Positions 1 through 7,609 are shown, counted from the first letter of the stretch. The stretch: DNA of 64,000 nt from Bacteroidota bacterium (GCA_021323535.1 JAJONO010000032.1:1-64000), one strand, 5' to 3'. The notes: generated from the sequence alone by a model not told the origin. Made by a program: numbers and translations.

Positions 1-14
1 TTTAAAAGCAAAAT

Positions 15-98
15 GCCTCGATGGCGGAATTGGTAGACGCGATGGTCTCAAACACCATTGTCTTCACTGACATGCCGGTTCGAGTCCGGCTCGGGGTA
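15..98 (+). tRNA. tRNA-Leu (anticodon CAA)
   Basis: The acceptor stem GCCTCGA (15-21) pairs with TCGGGGT (91-97), using G-T wobbles. The D arm has the class II form GGCGGAATTGGTAGACGC. The anticodon loop CTCAAAC lies between ATGGT and ACCAT, giving anticodon CAA, which reads UUG. A long variable arm follows, then the T arm GCCGG-TTCGAGT-CCGGC. The 84-nt length and long variable arm fit tRNA-Leu. CCA is not encoded, so it would be added by a nucleotidyltransferase. The discriminator base is A98. Confidence 0.96.
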
Positions 99-106
99 CG
101 AAACAG

Positions 107-137
107 AAAACCGCTTGATTGTCAGGCGGTTTTTTTG
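107..137 (+). terminator. Rho-independent terminator of tRNA-Leu
   Basis: AAAACCGC (107-114) pairs with GCGGTTTT (126-133) around an 11-nt loop, and the T run continues to 137. It begins nine bases after the tRNA and so ends the tRNA transcript. Confidence 0.85.
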
Positions 138-278
138 TGACCGAAAAGTTGCGATATATAAACGCTTGTAAAACAGGGCAGTTCGGTTCAACTCCGGCAA
201 AGATATTTGCAGAAAACTTTTATCTCAAAGAGGGAGTACGTCTTCTTGGTTTCTATAATCTCATCTATCATAAAGAAA

Positions 279-926
279 TTATATGTCAAATGTGCTCAGT
301 AGTTTAATTTCGTTACGGTATAACACTATCTTTTTATCATTCTCAAGCTGTTTCAATAATCTGGAAATTACAACCCTGCTGGTTCCGAGTTCTTCTGCTA
401 TCTGGTTATGGGAAAGCGGGAGAGAACTTTTACCTAATATTTTCGATTTGTTTTGTAAATACTTAATCAGCCTTTGATCCAATTTATGAAATGCCAATGA
501 ATCCAGAGATTTTAGCAGCTCATTGAATCGGTGAGTGAAACTTGTGAAAACATAGGTTTTCCAGGAAGGGTATTTGTGCAACCAGCTATCGAGTTTTTGA
601 TGAGGTAATTTAATGATCTCGGCATTATCCTCTGCCACCATCCTCACCTCACTTTTTTTTGCTTCCATGCAACAAGCATATGCCATCGCGCAACTTTCGT
701 TATTGCTCAAGTAATACAAGAGAATTTCTTTATCTTCTTCGTCTTTTCTCATTACACGAAGTGTACCAGACAGAACGAGGGGCATGAAGGTGATGTTTTT
801 TCCATAGTCGAGCACCACTTCTCCTTCTTTAACTTCAATCACTTTGGCGAACTCTTGAATCTCGTCGACCAGCCCCTTTTCAAAAATCGGATTGAGTTTG
901 TGTTTAAGCTCTTCTGATGTTATCAT
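279..926 (-). CDS. Crp/Fnr family transcriptional regulator of the sulfur module
   Basis: A 215-residue protein with a cyclic-nucleotide-binding-like beta-roll (about residues 20-135) and a C-terminal Crp-type helix-turn-helix (about 165-205). The recognition helix reads TSRVVISR (182-189), where E. coli CRP has SRETVGR. A cysteine cluster (C79, C85, C86) in the effector domain could sense sulfane sulfur or redox state, but that is inference. It is the last gene of the minus-strand sulfur run. Its ATG overlaps the stop of the porin gene in an ATGA, which implies translational coupling. Neighbouring promoters carry palindromes that this protein probably binds. Family assignment is firm; effector and targets are inferred. 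Confidence 0.9.
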   Translation of the reverse strand: MITSEELKHKLNPIFEKGLVDEIQEFAKVIEVKEGEVVLDYGKNITFMPLVLSGTLRVMRKDEEDKEILLYYLSNNESCAMAYACCMEAKKSEVRMVAEDNAEIIKLPHQKLDSWLHKYPSWKTYVFTSFTHRFNELLKSLDSLAFHKLDQRLIKYLQNKSKILGKSSLPLSHNQIAEELGTSRVVISRLLKQLENDKKIVLYRNEIKLLSTFDI

Positions 927-2314
927 ATTTTAAAGTCCATTATAAGATTAAAATTAAGCATGTCTACTTTATTGTAAAGATACTTCAGATTATTGTAAAT
1001 CTCACCCTGATTTAATTTTCCAGCAATCAAAGCCTTTAACTGTAGTCCCTTCAGCACCTTTTCAAACATGTAGTTAATTTCCAGATTAACCTGATGATAG
1101 GAAGGTAAACCATATTTGTTAAGCCTGAAGTTTTGGACGTTTGGTAATTGATAGTATCCGTAAGCCAAAGACACTCCAGTTCCAGGAATCGCATTTGTGA
1201 AAGCAATTTTGCCCATAAACGCATGGACATTACCTAAGCCTTCATTCCGTTCGCGAGGCAGAAATGTATAAAATGGTTCGCGACCCCATTCACGAGGCAT
1301 CAAATATCTTCCATCGCCCGTAATGTGAGTATAATTAATACTTGTATTGATTTTTTTAGCCGCAAGGCCTACCTGAACGCTTACAGCATTTGACGCACTA
1401 CCCTTATCCATATATGTTTTGAGAGGATCTGCATTGCCCCCATTGTTTAACGCGTCCTGATGAATGAACAGAGCATTTTCATAAATTATGTGATGCCCTT
1501 TTTTCTGTTCCAGTTTAATTTCGATAATAGCTGTGTTCATGACATTTTCGAGGAAAGAATTCCATAGGTTAATCTTGATATTTTTACCGGAATTAATATG
1601 AAGATTAATAATTCCCATGCCCGAGTTTCCTTCAATTTCGCCAGCGTACGATGATTTATTCCCGTAAGAGTTAATTCCAACAGGATAAACACCGATTGAC
1701 TTTGCGACGGTGAACCATCTGACCGTTGATCTGGGTGATACATCCCATATCCAACCTCCGCTTACTGCAATTTTTTTTGATTCAAGTATACTCAACCATA
1801 CCCCTTCTTCAAGCGTGGGTCGCATGCGGCCGTCCTGTGGATTAAAAAAAGGTGTATTCAGGTTAATTTTCCCAATTGTTATCGAACTTTTACTGAAAGT
1901 ATATTTGAGATATAATTCCTCAAGTCTATCAAGATCGCTTTTGTTGCTGTAATTTTCAATATCGAATAGTCCTGCTTCGTAACGATTTAGTAAACCAGTT
2001 AGTGAATCGGGTTTAAACAGTTCGCTTGAGAAAACATTGTAAGTAAAGAACCCACTCACACCTGCCTGAAAACCTTTGAATGGAAAGGTGAGCATTCTCA
2101 GTCCGGCACCAGACGCAAGCGCGTAATCGTCTTTGAGGGCTCCTTCATTAATTGTTGCCATGAAAAATGTTCTGTTGTGAAACTCCCATTCTGCTTTGGT
2201 AAAGCATTCTTTTAAGCAAAGACTATTTGTTTTTTTATCCATCGTGATATGATGATCCTGGGCAGATATCTGCAAGGCACAAGCGAGAGAAAATATTATT
2301 ACAGCTTGTTTCAT
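923..2314 (-). CDS. Outer-membrane beta-barrel porin of the sulfur module
   Basis: A 463-residue protein starting with a clear signal peptide (MKQAVIIFSLACALQISAQ). I chose this ATG at 2314 because the open frame extends to 2365 only by running into the upstream gene, and the extra 17 residues precede the signal peptide. The rest alternates polar and hydrophobic residues with many aromatics, as in a large barrel of the OprD/OprP-like size class, and it ends in FNLIMDFKI, a plausible barrel C-terminus. It lies between a YeeE/YedE transporter half and the Crp regulator, which suggests passage of a sulfur anion such as thiosulfate. The exact family and substrate are not recognised from sequence alone. 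Confidence 0.75.
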   Translation of the reverse strand: MKQAVIIFSLACALQISAQDHHITMDKKTNSLCLKECFTKAEWEFHNRTFFMATINEGALKDDYALASGAGLRMLTFPFKGFQAGVSGFFTYNVFSSELFKPDSLTGLLNRYEAGLFDIENYSNKSDLDRLEELYLKYTFSKSSITIGKINLNTPFFNPQDGRMRPTLEEGVWLSILESKKIAVSGGWIWDVSPRSTVRWFTVAKSIGVYPVGINSYGNKSSYAGEIEGNSGMGIINLHINSGKNIKINLWNSFLENVMNTAIIEIKLEQKKGHHIIYENALFIHQDALNNGGNADPLKTYMDKGSASNAVSVQVGLAAKKINTSINYTHITGDGRYLMPREWGREPFYTFLPRERNEGLGNVHAFMGKIAFTNAIPGTGVSLAYGYYQLPNVQNFRLNKYGLPSYHQVNLEINYMFEKVLKGLQLKALIAGKLNQGEIYNNLKYLYNKVDMLNFNLIMDFKI

Positions 2315-2333
2315 CGCCAATCTTTTACATGAC

Positions 2334-2840
2334 TTAATGCGGCAGCTTATCTCTGAAATACCCATATACCCATGTTCCGGCTAAAGCACTTAACAAACCC
2401 ACTACGATGACTGTTGTTCCGGTTCCTATTTGCGCGAACAAAGGGCCGGGACATGCGCCGGTCATAGCCCATCCGAGTCCAAATAACAATCCTCCTATAA
2501 TCTGACCTTTATTAAATATTTTTGGATGAAATTCGATCTCTTCTCCATAAATTGTTTTTACATTAAATTTTTTAATCAGAAAGATGCTTAGGGCTGCCAC
2601 AGCAATTGCCGACCCGATGATCCCGTACATGTGGAAAGACTTCAATTGAAACATTTCCTGCATTCTGAACCAAGAGATGATCTCGGCTTTAATGAATATT
2701 ATTCCAAATAAAATTCCTGCAAACACGTACTTTAAATTGTGCCACCAGGGATGTTCGATATGTGATTCATTTACGCAGACAGTATCTAAGGCTCGCTGCT
2801 GAAACTCCTCCGATTCTTTATTTATATCTTTTATTTTCAT
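2334..2840 (-). CDS. YeeE/YedE-type transporter half (DUF6691 family)
   Basis: 168 residues with a polar N-terminus of about 35 residues and then four or five membrane segments. The signature GWAMTGACPGP (about residues 125-135) is the conserved cysteine-containing membrane loop of the YeeE/YedE family, whose characterised member imports thiosulfate through a chain of cysteines. DUF6691 proteins are half-size partners of a second YeeE half, and that partner lies directly upstream with a 10-nt gap. Together they should form one transporter of thiosulfate or another sulfane-sulfur compound at the inner membrane. Transport specificity is inferred. Confidence 0.88.
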   Translation of the reverse strand: MKIKDINKESEEFQQRALDTVCVNESHIEHPWWHNLKYVFAGILFGIIFIKAEIISWFRMQEMFQLKSFHMYGIIGSAIAVAALSIFLIKKFNVKTIYGEEIEFHPKIFNKGQIIGGLLFGLGWAMTGACPGPLFAQIGTGTTVIVVGLLSALAGTWVYGYFRDKLPH

Positions 2841-2850
2841 AATTGAAGTT

Positions 2851-3411
2851 TTATAATTTTAGTATGAATGGTAAGATAGCATTGCTCATAAGGAATCCGC
2901 CCGCCATAAAACAACAGGTTGCTATTAACGAAGGAAGTTGCATGTTTGCAATTCCTGAAATAGCATGTCCGGAGGTACATCCCCCTGCGTACCTGGAGCC
3001 AAAACCCACCAGGAACCCACCACCCACGATCATAATGACCCCTCTCAGCGAAAACAAGGCTTGCCAGGAAAACAACTTCGAGGGTATGAGACCGGAATAA
3101 TCTGTAATTCCATATTTGTTCAGTTCGGCAGCTAATTCAGTATTGATATTCATGTTACCACTATTAGGCATCAGAAGTGTGGTCAAAATAGCACCAAGCG
3201 TTACGCCTCCGACAAAAAACAAATTCCAGACTTCTTTTTTCCAGTCGTACTGAAAGAATTTGATGTTTGCGGGAAAGCATGCTGCGCAGGTATGACGTAA
3301 AGAAGAACTAATTCCGAAAGCTTTATTGCCTATCAGTAAAAGCGTAGGGACAATAAGTCCGAGTAAAGGCCCTGCTATGTACCAGGGCCAGGGTTGATTT
3401 ATCCAATTCAT
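2851..3411 (-). CDS. YeeE/YedE family thiosulfate-type transporter half
   Basis: 186 residues with several hydrophobic helices. The motif GFGSRYAGGCTSGHAISG (about residues 137-154) is diagnostic of the YeeE/YedE family, with the conserved cysteine in GGCTSGH. A second pair of cysteines (HTCAACF, near residue 40) may hand sulfur on. It is the first half of a split two-gene transporter, the other half being the DUF6691 gene just downstream. It sits 14 nt after the secreted rhodanese gene, in what looks like one operon. The function is well supported as a family; thiosulfate as substrate is inferred from characterised relatives. Confidence 0.9.
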   Translation of the reverse strand: MNWINQPWPWYIAGPLLGLIVPTLLLIGNKAFGISSSLRHTCAACFPANIKFFQYDWKKEVWNLFFVGGVTLGAILTTLLMPNSGNMNINTELAAELNKYGITDYSGLIPSKLFSWQALFSLRGVIMIVGGGFLVGFGSRYAGGCTSGHAISGIANMQLPSLIATCCFMAGGFLMSNAILPFILKL

Positions 3412-3425
3412 ATTCTACTTTCGTG

Positions 3426-3785
3426 TTATTTACTACAAACTATATTTTTCCAGGAGCCAAGGTTTTCAACCTTGTTTTTAAAGCCGGCGCCAATGAGTTT
3501 TGATTTCGCTACCCCGGCACGCGCGCCACTACGACATACAAGCGTAACTTTATCATACTTCTTTAACTCTTCAATTTTATCAACGAATTGATCAAGCGGA
3601 TAATTTACCGAGCAATCGGAGTGACCGTCTTGCAACCATTCTTCTTTTGTTCTTACATCAACAATAATTTCGTTTGATGATGCATTATTGTTTGACTTCA
3701 TTGTTTCTGGTTTTGTTTGTGAATCACATTTTGTAAAGCCGAGTACCACCAAAAGGTGTACAACGGCTACTCTCAAGGTTTTCAT
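3426..3785 (-). CDS. Exported single-domain rhodanese (sulfurtransferase)
   Basis: 119 residues. The first 20 form a hydrophobic export signal ending in a cysteine (LGFTKC), possibly a lipoprotein, though the lipobox is poor. The remainder is one rhodanese domain: IIVDVRTKEEW near residue 41 and the active loop CRSGAR, with catalytic C84. Rhodaneses move sulfane sulfur from donors such as thiosulfate or glutathione persulfide to acceptors. An exported copy beside YeeE/YedE halves suggests it loads or unloads sulfur in the periplasm. It follows the persulfide dioxygenase gene by only three bases. Confidence 0.88.
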   Translation of the reverse strand: MKTLRVAVVHLLVVLGFTKCDSQTKPETMKSNNNASSNEIIVDVRTKEEWLQDGHSDCSVNYPLDQFVDKIEELKKYDKVTLVCRSGARAGVAKSKLIGAGFKNKVENLGSWKNIVCSK

Positions 3786-3788
3786 TTG

Positions 3789-5204
3789 TTAAGCTTTCAT
3801 CATTTTAGTTTGACATACGTAATCGGTTTTTGGCACATCAGTTTTTGCAATTGCGCCAAACCCTCCTGCAATCTCCTTAAAATTGTGAATGCCCCTCGAC
3901 TTAAGGATACTTGCGGCTATCATGCTTCTATAGCCACCTGCGCAATGCAGATAGAAAGGTTTAGCATTATCCATGTTGTTGAACCAACTATTAACATAGG
4001 CAAGAGGCATACTGTAGCTTTCTTTTACATGTTCGGCAGCGTATTCCGATTCTTTTCTTACATCAATCACTGTACTAACTCCAATCTTTAACTCATCTCT
4101 AAATTGCTCGACTGATATCCTGTTTACCGAATCGATCTCTTTTCCTGATGCTTTCCAGTTTTCAAATCCACCTTTCAAATATCCGATCACATTATCAAAG
4201 CCAACTCGTGACAAACGAGTAACAGCTTCTTCCTCATCTCCGTTTTTTGTTACCAGAATTATTGGCTGTTTAACATCAACCACCAAAGCTCCAACCCAAG
4301 GAGCAAAATCACCGCGTAAACCAATGTTAATAGATTGCGGAATAAAGCCCTTGGCAAACTCTCCTGCTTCACGGACATCAAGAACCAAGGCATCGATTAC
4401 CTGTTTGGTGGTTTCAAGTTCAGAAGGCGACAAAGCATTTAATCCTTTTCGCAGAACATTATCAAAGCTGTCATACCCTTTTTTATTCATGGCCACATTC
4501 ATACCGAAATAACCAGGAGGAGGTAACAGATCATCAGTTACTGCTTTAATAAATGTGGCTTTTCCGGGTTGATTCAGAGCATAGTTTATTTTTTTCTGGT
4601 TTCCTAACCTATCGACTGTTTCCTTCATCATGTTTTTTCCACAAGCGCTACCGGCACCGTGTGCAGGATAAACCATCACGCTATCCGGCAAAGGCAGAAT
4701 TTTATAGTACAAAGAATCATATAATAAACCGGCCAGTTGTTCCTGGGTCATACCTGCTGCCTTCTGAACAAGATCAGGGCGTCCCACATCTCCAAGAAAA
4801 AGCGTGTCACCGCTAAATAGCGCGGTTTCTTTTCCATTTTCATCCACCAACAAAAAACATGAGCTTTCCATTGTGTGTCCGGGTGTATGTATTACTTTAA
4901 TGGTGGCATTGCCAAGTTTAAACTCCTGGTTATCCTTAGCGACGATCGCTGTAAATTCAGGATTTGCATTAGGGCCATAGACAATGTCAGCTCCGGTTTT
5001 TCTGCTTAGATCTACATGGCCCGACACGAAGTCGGCATGGAAATGCGTTTCAAATACATATTTGATTTTTACTCCGTCTCTTACAGCGCGGTCTATATAA
5101 GGTTGAACTTCCCGCAACGGATCAATAATGGCAGCTTCACCATTCGAAGTGATGTAGTAGGCACCTTGTGCCAGACATCCGGTGTAAATTTGTTCTATTT
5201 TCAT
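3789..5204 (-). CDS. Persulfide-dioxygenase-like MBL-fold protein with two rhodanese domains
   Basis: 471 residues from ATG at 5204. The frame is open to 5237, but MKIEQIYTGCLAQGAYYI matches the usual family start. The metallo-beta-lactamase domain (1 to about 230) has THFHADF (H54, H56, D58), HTPGH, SGDTLFLGDVGRPDL and YPAHGAGS, the iron-binding pattern of ETHE1-type persulfide dioxygenases, which oxidise glutathione persulfide to sulfite. Two rhodanese domains follow. The first lacks the active cysteine (TKNGDEE at that loop); the second keeps it (HCAGGYRS, about C421). Sulfite produced here could leave through the TauE-type protein encoded upstream. Confidence 0.92.
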   Translation of the reverse strand: MKIEQIYTGCLAQGAYYITSNGEAAIIDPLREVQPYIDRAVRDGVKIKYVFETHFHADFVSGHVDLSRKTGADIVYGPNANPEFTAIVAKDNQEFKLGNATIKVIHTPGHTMESSCFLLVDENGKETALFSGDTLFLGDVGRPDLVQKAAGMTQEQLAGLLYDSLYYKILPLPDSVMVYPAHGAGSACGKNMMKETVDRLGNQKKINYALNQPGKATFIKAVTDDLLPPPGYFGMNVAMNKKGYDSFDNVLRKGLNALSPSELETTKQVIDALVLDVREAGEFAKGFIPQSINIGLRGDFAPWVGALVVDVKQPIILVTKNGDEEEAVTRLSRVGFDNVIGYLKGGFENWKASGKEIDSVNRISVEQFRDELKIGVSTVIDVRKESEYAAEHVKESYSMPLAYVNSWFNNMDNAKPFYLHCAGGYRSMIAASILKSRGIHNFKEIAGGFGAIAKTDVPKTDYVCQTKMMKA

Positions 5205-5234
5205 GACTTTATATTTTGTATTTGTTTTATGATT

Positions 5235-5278
5235 CAAAATTACTCAGGGTGTCGGTGCGAAACGGTAACAAGAGTTAC
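5235..5278 (-). promoter_or_regulatory. Promoter of the persulfide dioxygenase gene with a class II Crp/Fnr-type operator
   Basis: Read on the minus strand, a perfect Bacteroidota -7 element TAATTTTG occupies 5242-5235. The palindrome GTAAC-AAGA-GTTAC occupies 5265-5278, its centre exactly 36.5 nt upstream of the 3' edge of the -7 element. With the start point about 5 nt further on, the operator is centred near -41.5, the classical class II activator position. Two other promoters of the cluster have the same spacing. Confidence 0.75.
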
Positions 5279-5293
5279 ATATGGCCGTGTTCT

Positions 5294-5307
5294 GTAACAT
5301 GTGTTAC
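5294..5307. promoter_or_regulatory. Perfect palindromic operator GTAACATGTGTTAC
   Basis: A perfect GTAAC-N4-GTTAC palindrome directly abutting the TauE/SafE stop codon. Its centre (5300.5) is 29 bp upstream of the class II site at 5265-5278, so it would be an additional upstream (class I-like) site for the dioxygenase promoter. It is the best match to the module consensus. Confidence 0.7.
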
Positions 5308-6126
5308 CTAATGACCAGCGCCAGCCTTTAAAAACAGCTCATTGATAATAATGTAAACCCCCATCACCAGCACAAACCATCCAAATCCCTTTTTGAGTTT
5401 GTTCCCGTCTATTTTTTTTGAAAGACGATTTCCAACAAGTATTCCGATAATAGCGAGTGCTGTAACACCCAGCAACAGAGTCCAATTCGTATTTCCGGAA
5501 TTTATGGAGATGTCACCGGTGAAGCCGATTAAAGATTTCGCAGCAATAATGAGCAAAGAGGTTCCGACAGCCATTTTCATCGGCAAATTACTTAGCATGA
5601 CAAGCGCAGGTATGATCAGGAATCCGCCGCCAGCTCCAACAAGTCCGGTTAACACACCGACGATACTACCTTCTATTATGATCAGCGGATAATTGAATTT
5701 CTGATCGCACACTTGTTCCGAACTTTTATTTTTCTTATTACGGATCATAGAAAATGAAGCAGCTACCATTAGAACTGCGAAAAGGATCATCATAAGTACT
5801 GACTTTGTAATCACAAATTCGCCCAAGTGAAATATTTCAGTTGGAATTGCCGGCACAATAAACTTCCGGGTTGCGAACACAGCTACAATTGATGGTATAC
5901 CGAACACAACAGCAGTTTTTATATTCACTAAACCCTGTTTGTATTTGGGCCAGGCACCAATTAGGCTGCTAGTACCCACAATGAACAAAGAGTATGCTGT
6001 TGCTGTAACGGGTTCTACGTTCAACAAATAAACCAATACCGGTACTGTGAGAATAGAACCACCCCCACCGATAAGTCCTAAAGATATACCGATAATAATC
6101 GATGATAAATAACCTGCTATTTCCAT
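5308..6126 (-). CDS. TauE/SafE family sulfite exporter-type membrane protein
   Basis: 272 residues with about eight membrane helices in two homologous halves. The half signatures are GLIGGGGSILTVPVLVYL near the N-terminus and GLVGAGGGFLIIPALV after the central loop, both hallmarks of the TauE/SafE (DUF81) family, which exports sulfite, sulfoacetate or related anions. It is the first gene of the minus-strand sulfur run, separated from the dioxygenase by about 100 nt holding a second promoter and two operators. Sulfite export is inferred from the neighbouring sulfite-producing dioxygenase. Confidence 0.9.
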   Translation of the reverse strand: MEIAGYLSSIIIGISLGLIGGGGSILTVPVLVYLLNVEPVTATAYSLFIVGTSSLIGAWPKYKQGLVNIKTAVVFGIPSIVAVFATRKFIVPAIPTEIFHLGEFVITKSVLMMILFAVLMVAASFSMIRNKKNKSSEQVCDQKFNYPLIIIEGSIVGVLTGLVGAGGGFLIIPALVMLSNLPMKMAVGTSLLIIAAKSLIGFTGDISINSGNTNWTLLLGVTALAIIGILVGNRLSKKIDGNKLKKGFGWFVLVMGVYIIINELFLKAGAGH

Positions 6127-6140
6127 TTAAAATCTTTAGG

Positions 6141-6184
6141 CAAAGTTCCGACTGTTTATTACTAAGGACGGTTACAAATGTTAC
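6141..6184 (-). promoter_or_regulatory. TauE/SafE promoter with Crp/Fnr-type operator
   Basis: On the minus strand a degenerate -7 element GAACTTTG lies at 6148-6141. The site GTTAC-AAAT-GTTAC (6171-6184; one arm off consensus) is centred 36.5 nt upstream of the element's 3' edge, the same distance as at 5235-5278. A weak -7 element combined with an operator near -41.5 is what an activator-dependent promoter should look like. Confidence 0.65.
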
Positions 6185-6219
6185 ATTGGATTGAAATGAA
6201 TGAGTCGCAGCTAGGGAAT

Positions 6220-6263
6220 GCAACATATGTTACAAACTTTCAAGGCGTTTGTTACGAAATTTG
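6220..6263 (+). promoter_or_regulatory. Divergent promoter of the YgaP-HMA-thioredoxin operon with Crp/Fnr-type operator
   Basis: The near-palindrome GCAAC-ATAT-GTTAC (6220-6233) is centred 36.5 nt upstream of the 3' edge of a degenerate -7 element GAAATTTG (6256-6263). The geometry matches the two minus-strand promoters of the module exactly, and the GA-for-TA defect in the -7 element matches that of the TauE promoter. The start codon is 27 nt further on. Confidence 0.65.
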
Positions 6264-6289
6264 TGTTGTAAAACAAAATATCAATAACG

Positions 6290-6553
6290 ATGAAAAATAT
6301 TTTAAAGAACAGAATGCTAAAAGGCTGGGCAATAGTACGGGTTTTGAGACTAGGGCTAGGCCTGATTGTAACATACTTCGCTTTTAGTAACCACGACTGG
6401 ATATTGGGTCTGATAGGAGCTATATTACTCCTGCAAGCTTTTTTTAACGCTACGTGTTGTGGACCTTCCGGATGTGAGACAGATCGGCCACAAGCGAAAC
6501 GTAAGTCATATTCGGAATCACTGGATGACGTTACATTTAAAGAAGTAAAATAA
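6290..6553 (+). CDS. YgaP-type (DUF2892) small membrane protein
   Basis: 87 residues with two membrane helices (about 12-32 and 37-52) followed by a cysteine-rich turn CCGPSGC and a charged tail. This is the membrane part of YgaP-like sulfurtransferases without the rhodanese domain. Such free-standing DUF2892 proteins are common beside rhodanese and persulfide dioxygenase genes. It is the first gene of the plus-strand operon and has an operator-bearing promoter. Its likely role is at the membrane in sulfur relay or sulfide/thiocyanate handling; the activity is unknown. Confidence 0.85.
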   Translation: MKNILKNRMLKGWAIVRVLRLGLGLIVTYFAFSNHDWILGLIGAILLLQAFFNATCCGPSGCETDRPQAKRKSYSESLDDVTFKEVK

Positions 6554-6594
6554 ATGCCCTTGTAATGATTATATAAACAGATAAAACACATATT

Positions 6595-6885
6595 ATGAAA
6601 GCAATAATAAATGTCGAGAACCTTAAATGTGGAGGTTGTGTGAGCTCCATTAAGAATGGCTTATTGACCATCAAAAATGTAAACGAGGTTAAAATAGATA
6701 TGCAACAAGGAACTGTTGAGGTGGATTACCAAGGAGAGAATACACTCGCTGCCGTTAAAATCAAGTTGAAAGATTTGGGCTATCCTGAAACTGGAACTGT
6801 AAAAGGTTTTGAAAAAGTGACAACAAATGTAAAGTCGTATGTGAGTTGCGCTATTGGAAAAATCACAAATGAGGAGGAAAAATGA
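6595..6885 (+). CDS. Heavy-metal-associated (HMA) domain protein
   Basis: 96 residues with a ferredoxin-like HMA fold. It begins [14 protein letters not shown], where C12 and C15 form the CxxC soft-metal site, although here the usual MxCxxC methionine is replaced (NLKCGGC). The last 30 residues go beyond a standard HMA domain and contain another cysteine (SYVSCAIGK). No P-type ATPase is nearby. Instead it is coupled to thioredoxin by an ATGA overlap, so it may carry sulfane sulfur or form a mixed disulfide rather than ferry copper. That role is inferred from context only. Confidence 0.85.
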   Translation: MKAIINVENLKCGGCVSSIKNGLLTIKNVNEVKIDMQQGTVEVDYQGENTLAAVKIKLKDLGYPETGTVKGFEKVTTNVKSYVSCAIGKITNEEEK

Positions 6886-7175
6886 ATTTTTTAGAAATAA
6901 TAAAAGGAGATAAACCGGTTCTGGTTGATTTCTACGCTGAATGGTGCGGTCCTTGTAAGATGATGGCTCCGATTCTTAAAGAATTAAAAGAGATGATTGG
7001 TGATAAAGCATCAATCATTAAGATTGATGTCGATAAAAATCCAATGGCTGCGTTAGAATATAAGATAAAAGGTGTTCCCACACTGACAATTTTCAAAGAC
7101 GGGGAAATGAAATGGCGACAGGCAGGAGTTGTATCGGCAAATCAATTGAAGTCAGTACTGGAAAGTTACATGTAA
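6882..7175 (+). CDS. Thioredoxin
   Basis: 97 residues forming one complete thioredoxin fold. The active site is WCGPC (C22, C25), a buried aspartate is in VLVDFYAEW, and the cis-proline loop is GVPTLTIF. There is no signal peptide, so it is cytoplasmic. Its start overlaps the HMA gene stop by ATGA. In this operon it probably reduces rhodanese persulfides or the cysteines of the HMA and YgaP-type proteins, releasing sulfide; this follows from general thioredoxin chemistry and context. Confidence 0.93.
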   Translation: MNFLEIIKGDKPVLVDFYAEWCGPCKMMAPILKELKEMIGDKASIIKIDVDKNPMAALEYKIKGVPTLTIFKDGEMKWRQAGVVSANQLKSVLESYM

Positions 7176-7204
7176 TCGTTGCAAAAGGTAAGAAAGGAAA
7201 TTTT

Positions 7205-7609
7205 ATGGATAGTTCGGTGATAATAAAAGGAGAGAGAAAAGGTATAAGCAACTGGATACGGCAGTTTGCAACCTACTTAGATCTTGAAAAGCGCATGTAT
7301 AAATTACAAGAAAGTATTCTTGGTATTTTCAAGTGGGGGGCATTTGAGCCTTTACCCAAAGTAGATTATGTTTTAATATTTAAACAGCTATTTGCCAAAT
7401 GTGAGGCTTGTTCGGTCGAAGATTACGAAAACAATGATTTCTCTTTCTACCAGGTAAGTTTAGTATATCACAAGAATAGAAAAATAGTGGTTCACGAAAC
7501 AAGGAATAAAGCAGAGGCATTTAAAATGGGTTTGACGATTGCTGACGAGCTACAAACACGCCTCAAAGATTCTGTTAGCATCAGAGGTAAAAGTACCTGG
7601 TTGGTTTAA
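7205..7609 (+). CDS. Uncharacterised protein at the end of the sulfur operon
   Basis: 134 residues from ATG at 7205. The frame is open further upstream, but that part overlaps the thioredoxin gene and shows no family character. I do not recognise the family. The protein is soluble, mixed alpha/beta by composition, with a CEAC pair near residue 65, a central run alternating aromatic and charged residues, and a conserved-looking end (TIADELQTRL...SIRGKSTWL). It follows thioredoxin by 29 nt and is probably co-transcribed with it. A role in sulfur handling is only guilt by association. Confidence 0.7.
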   Translation: MDSSVIIKGERKGISNWIRQFATYLDLEKRMYKLQESILGIFKWGAFEPLPKVDYVLIFKQLFAKCEACSVEDYENNDFSFYQVSLVYHKNRKIVVHETRNKAEAFKMGLTIADELQTRLKDSVSIRGKSTWLV

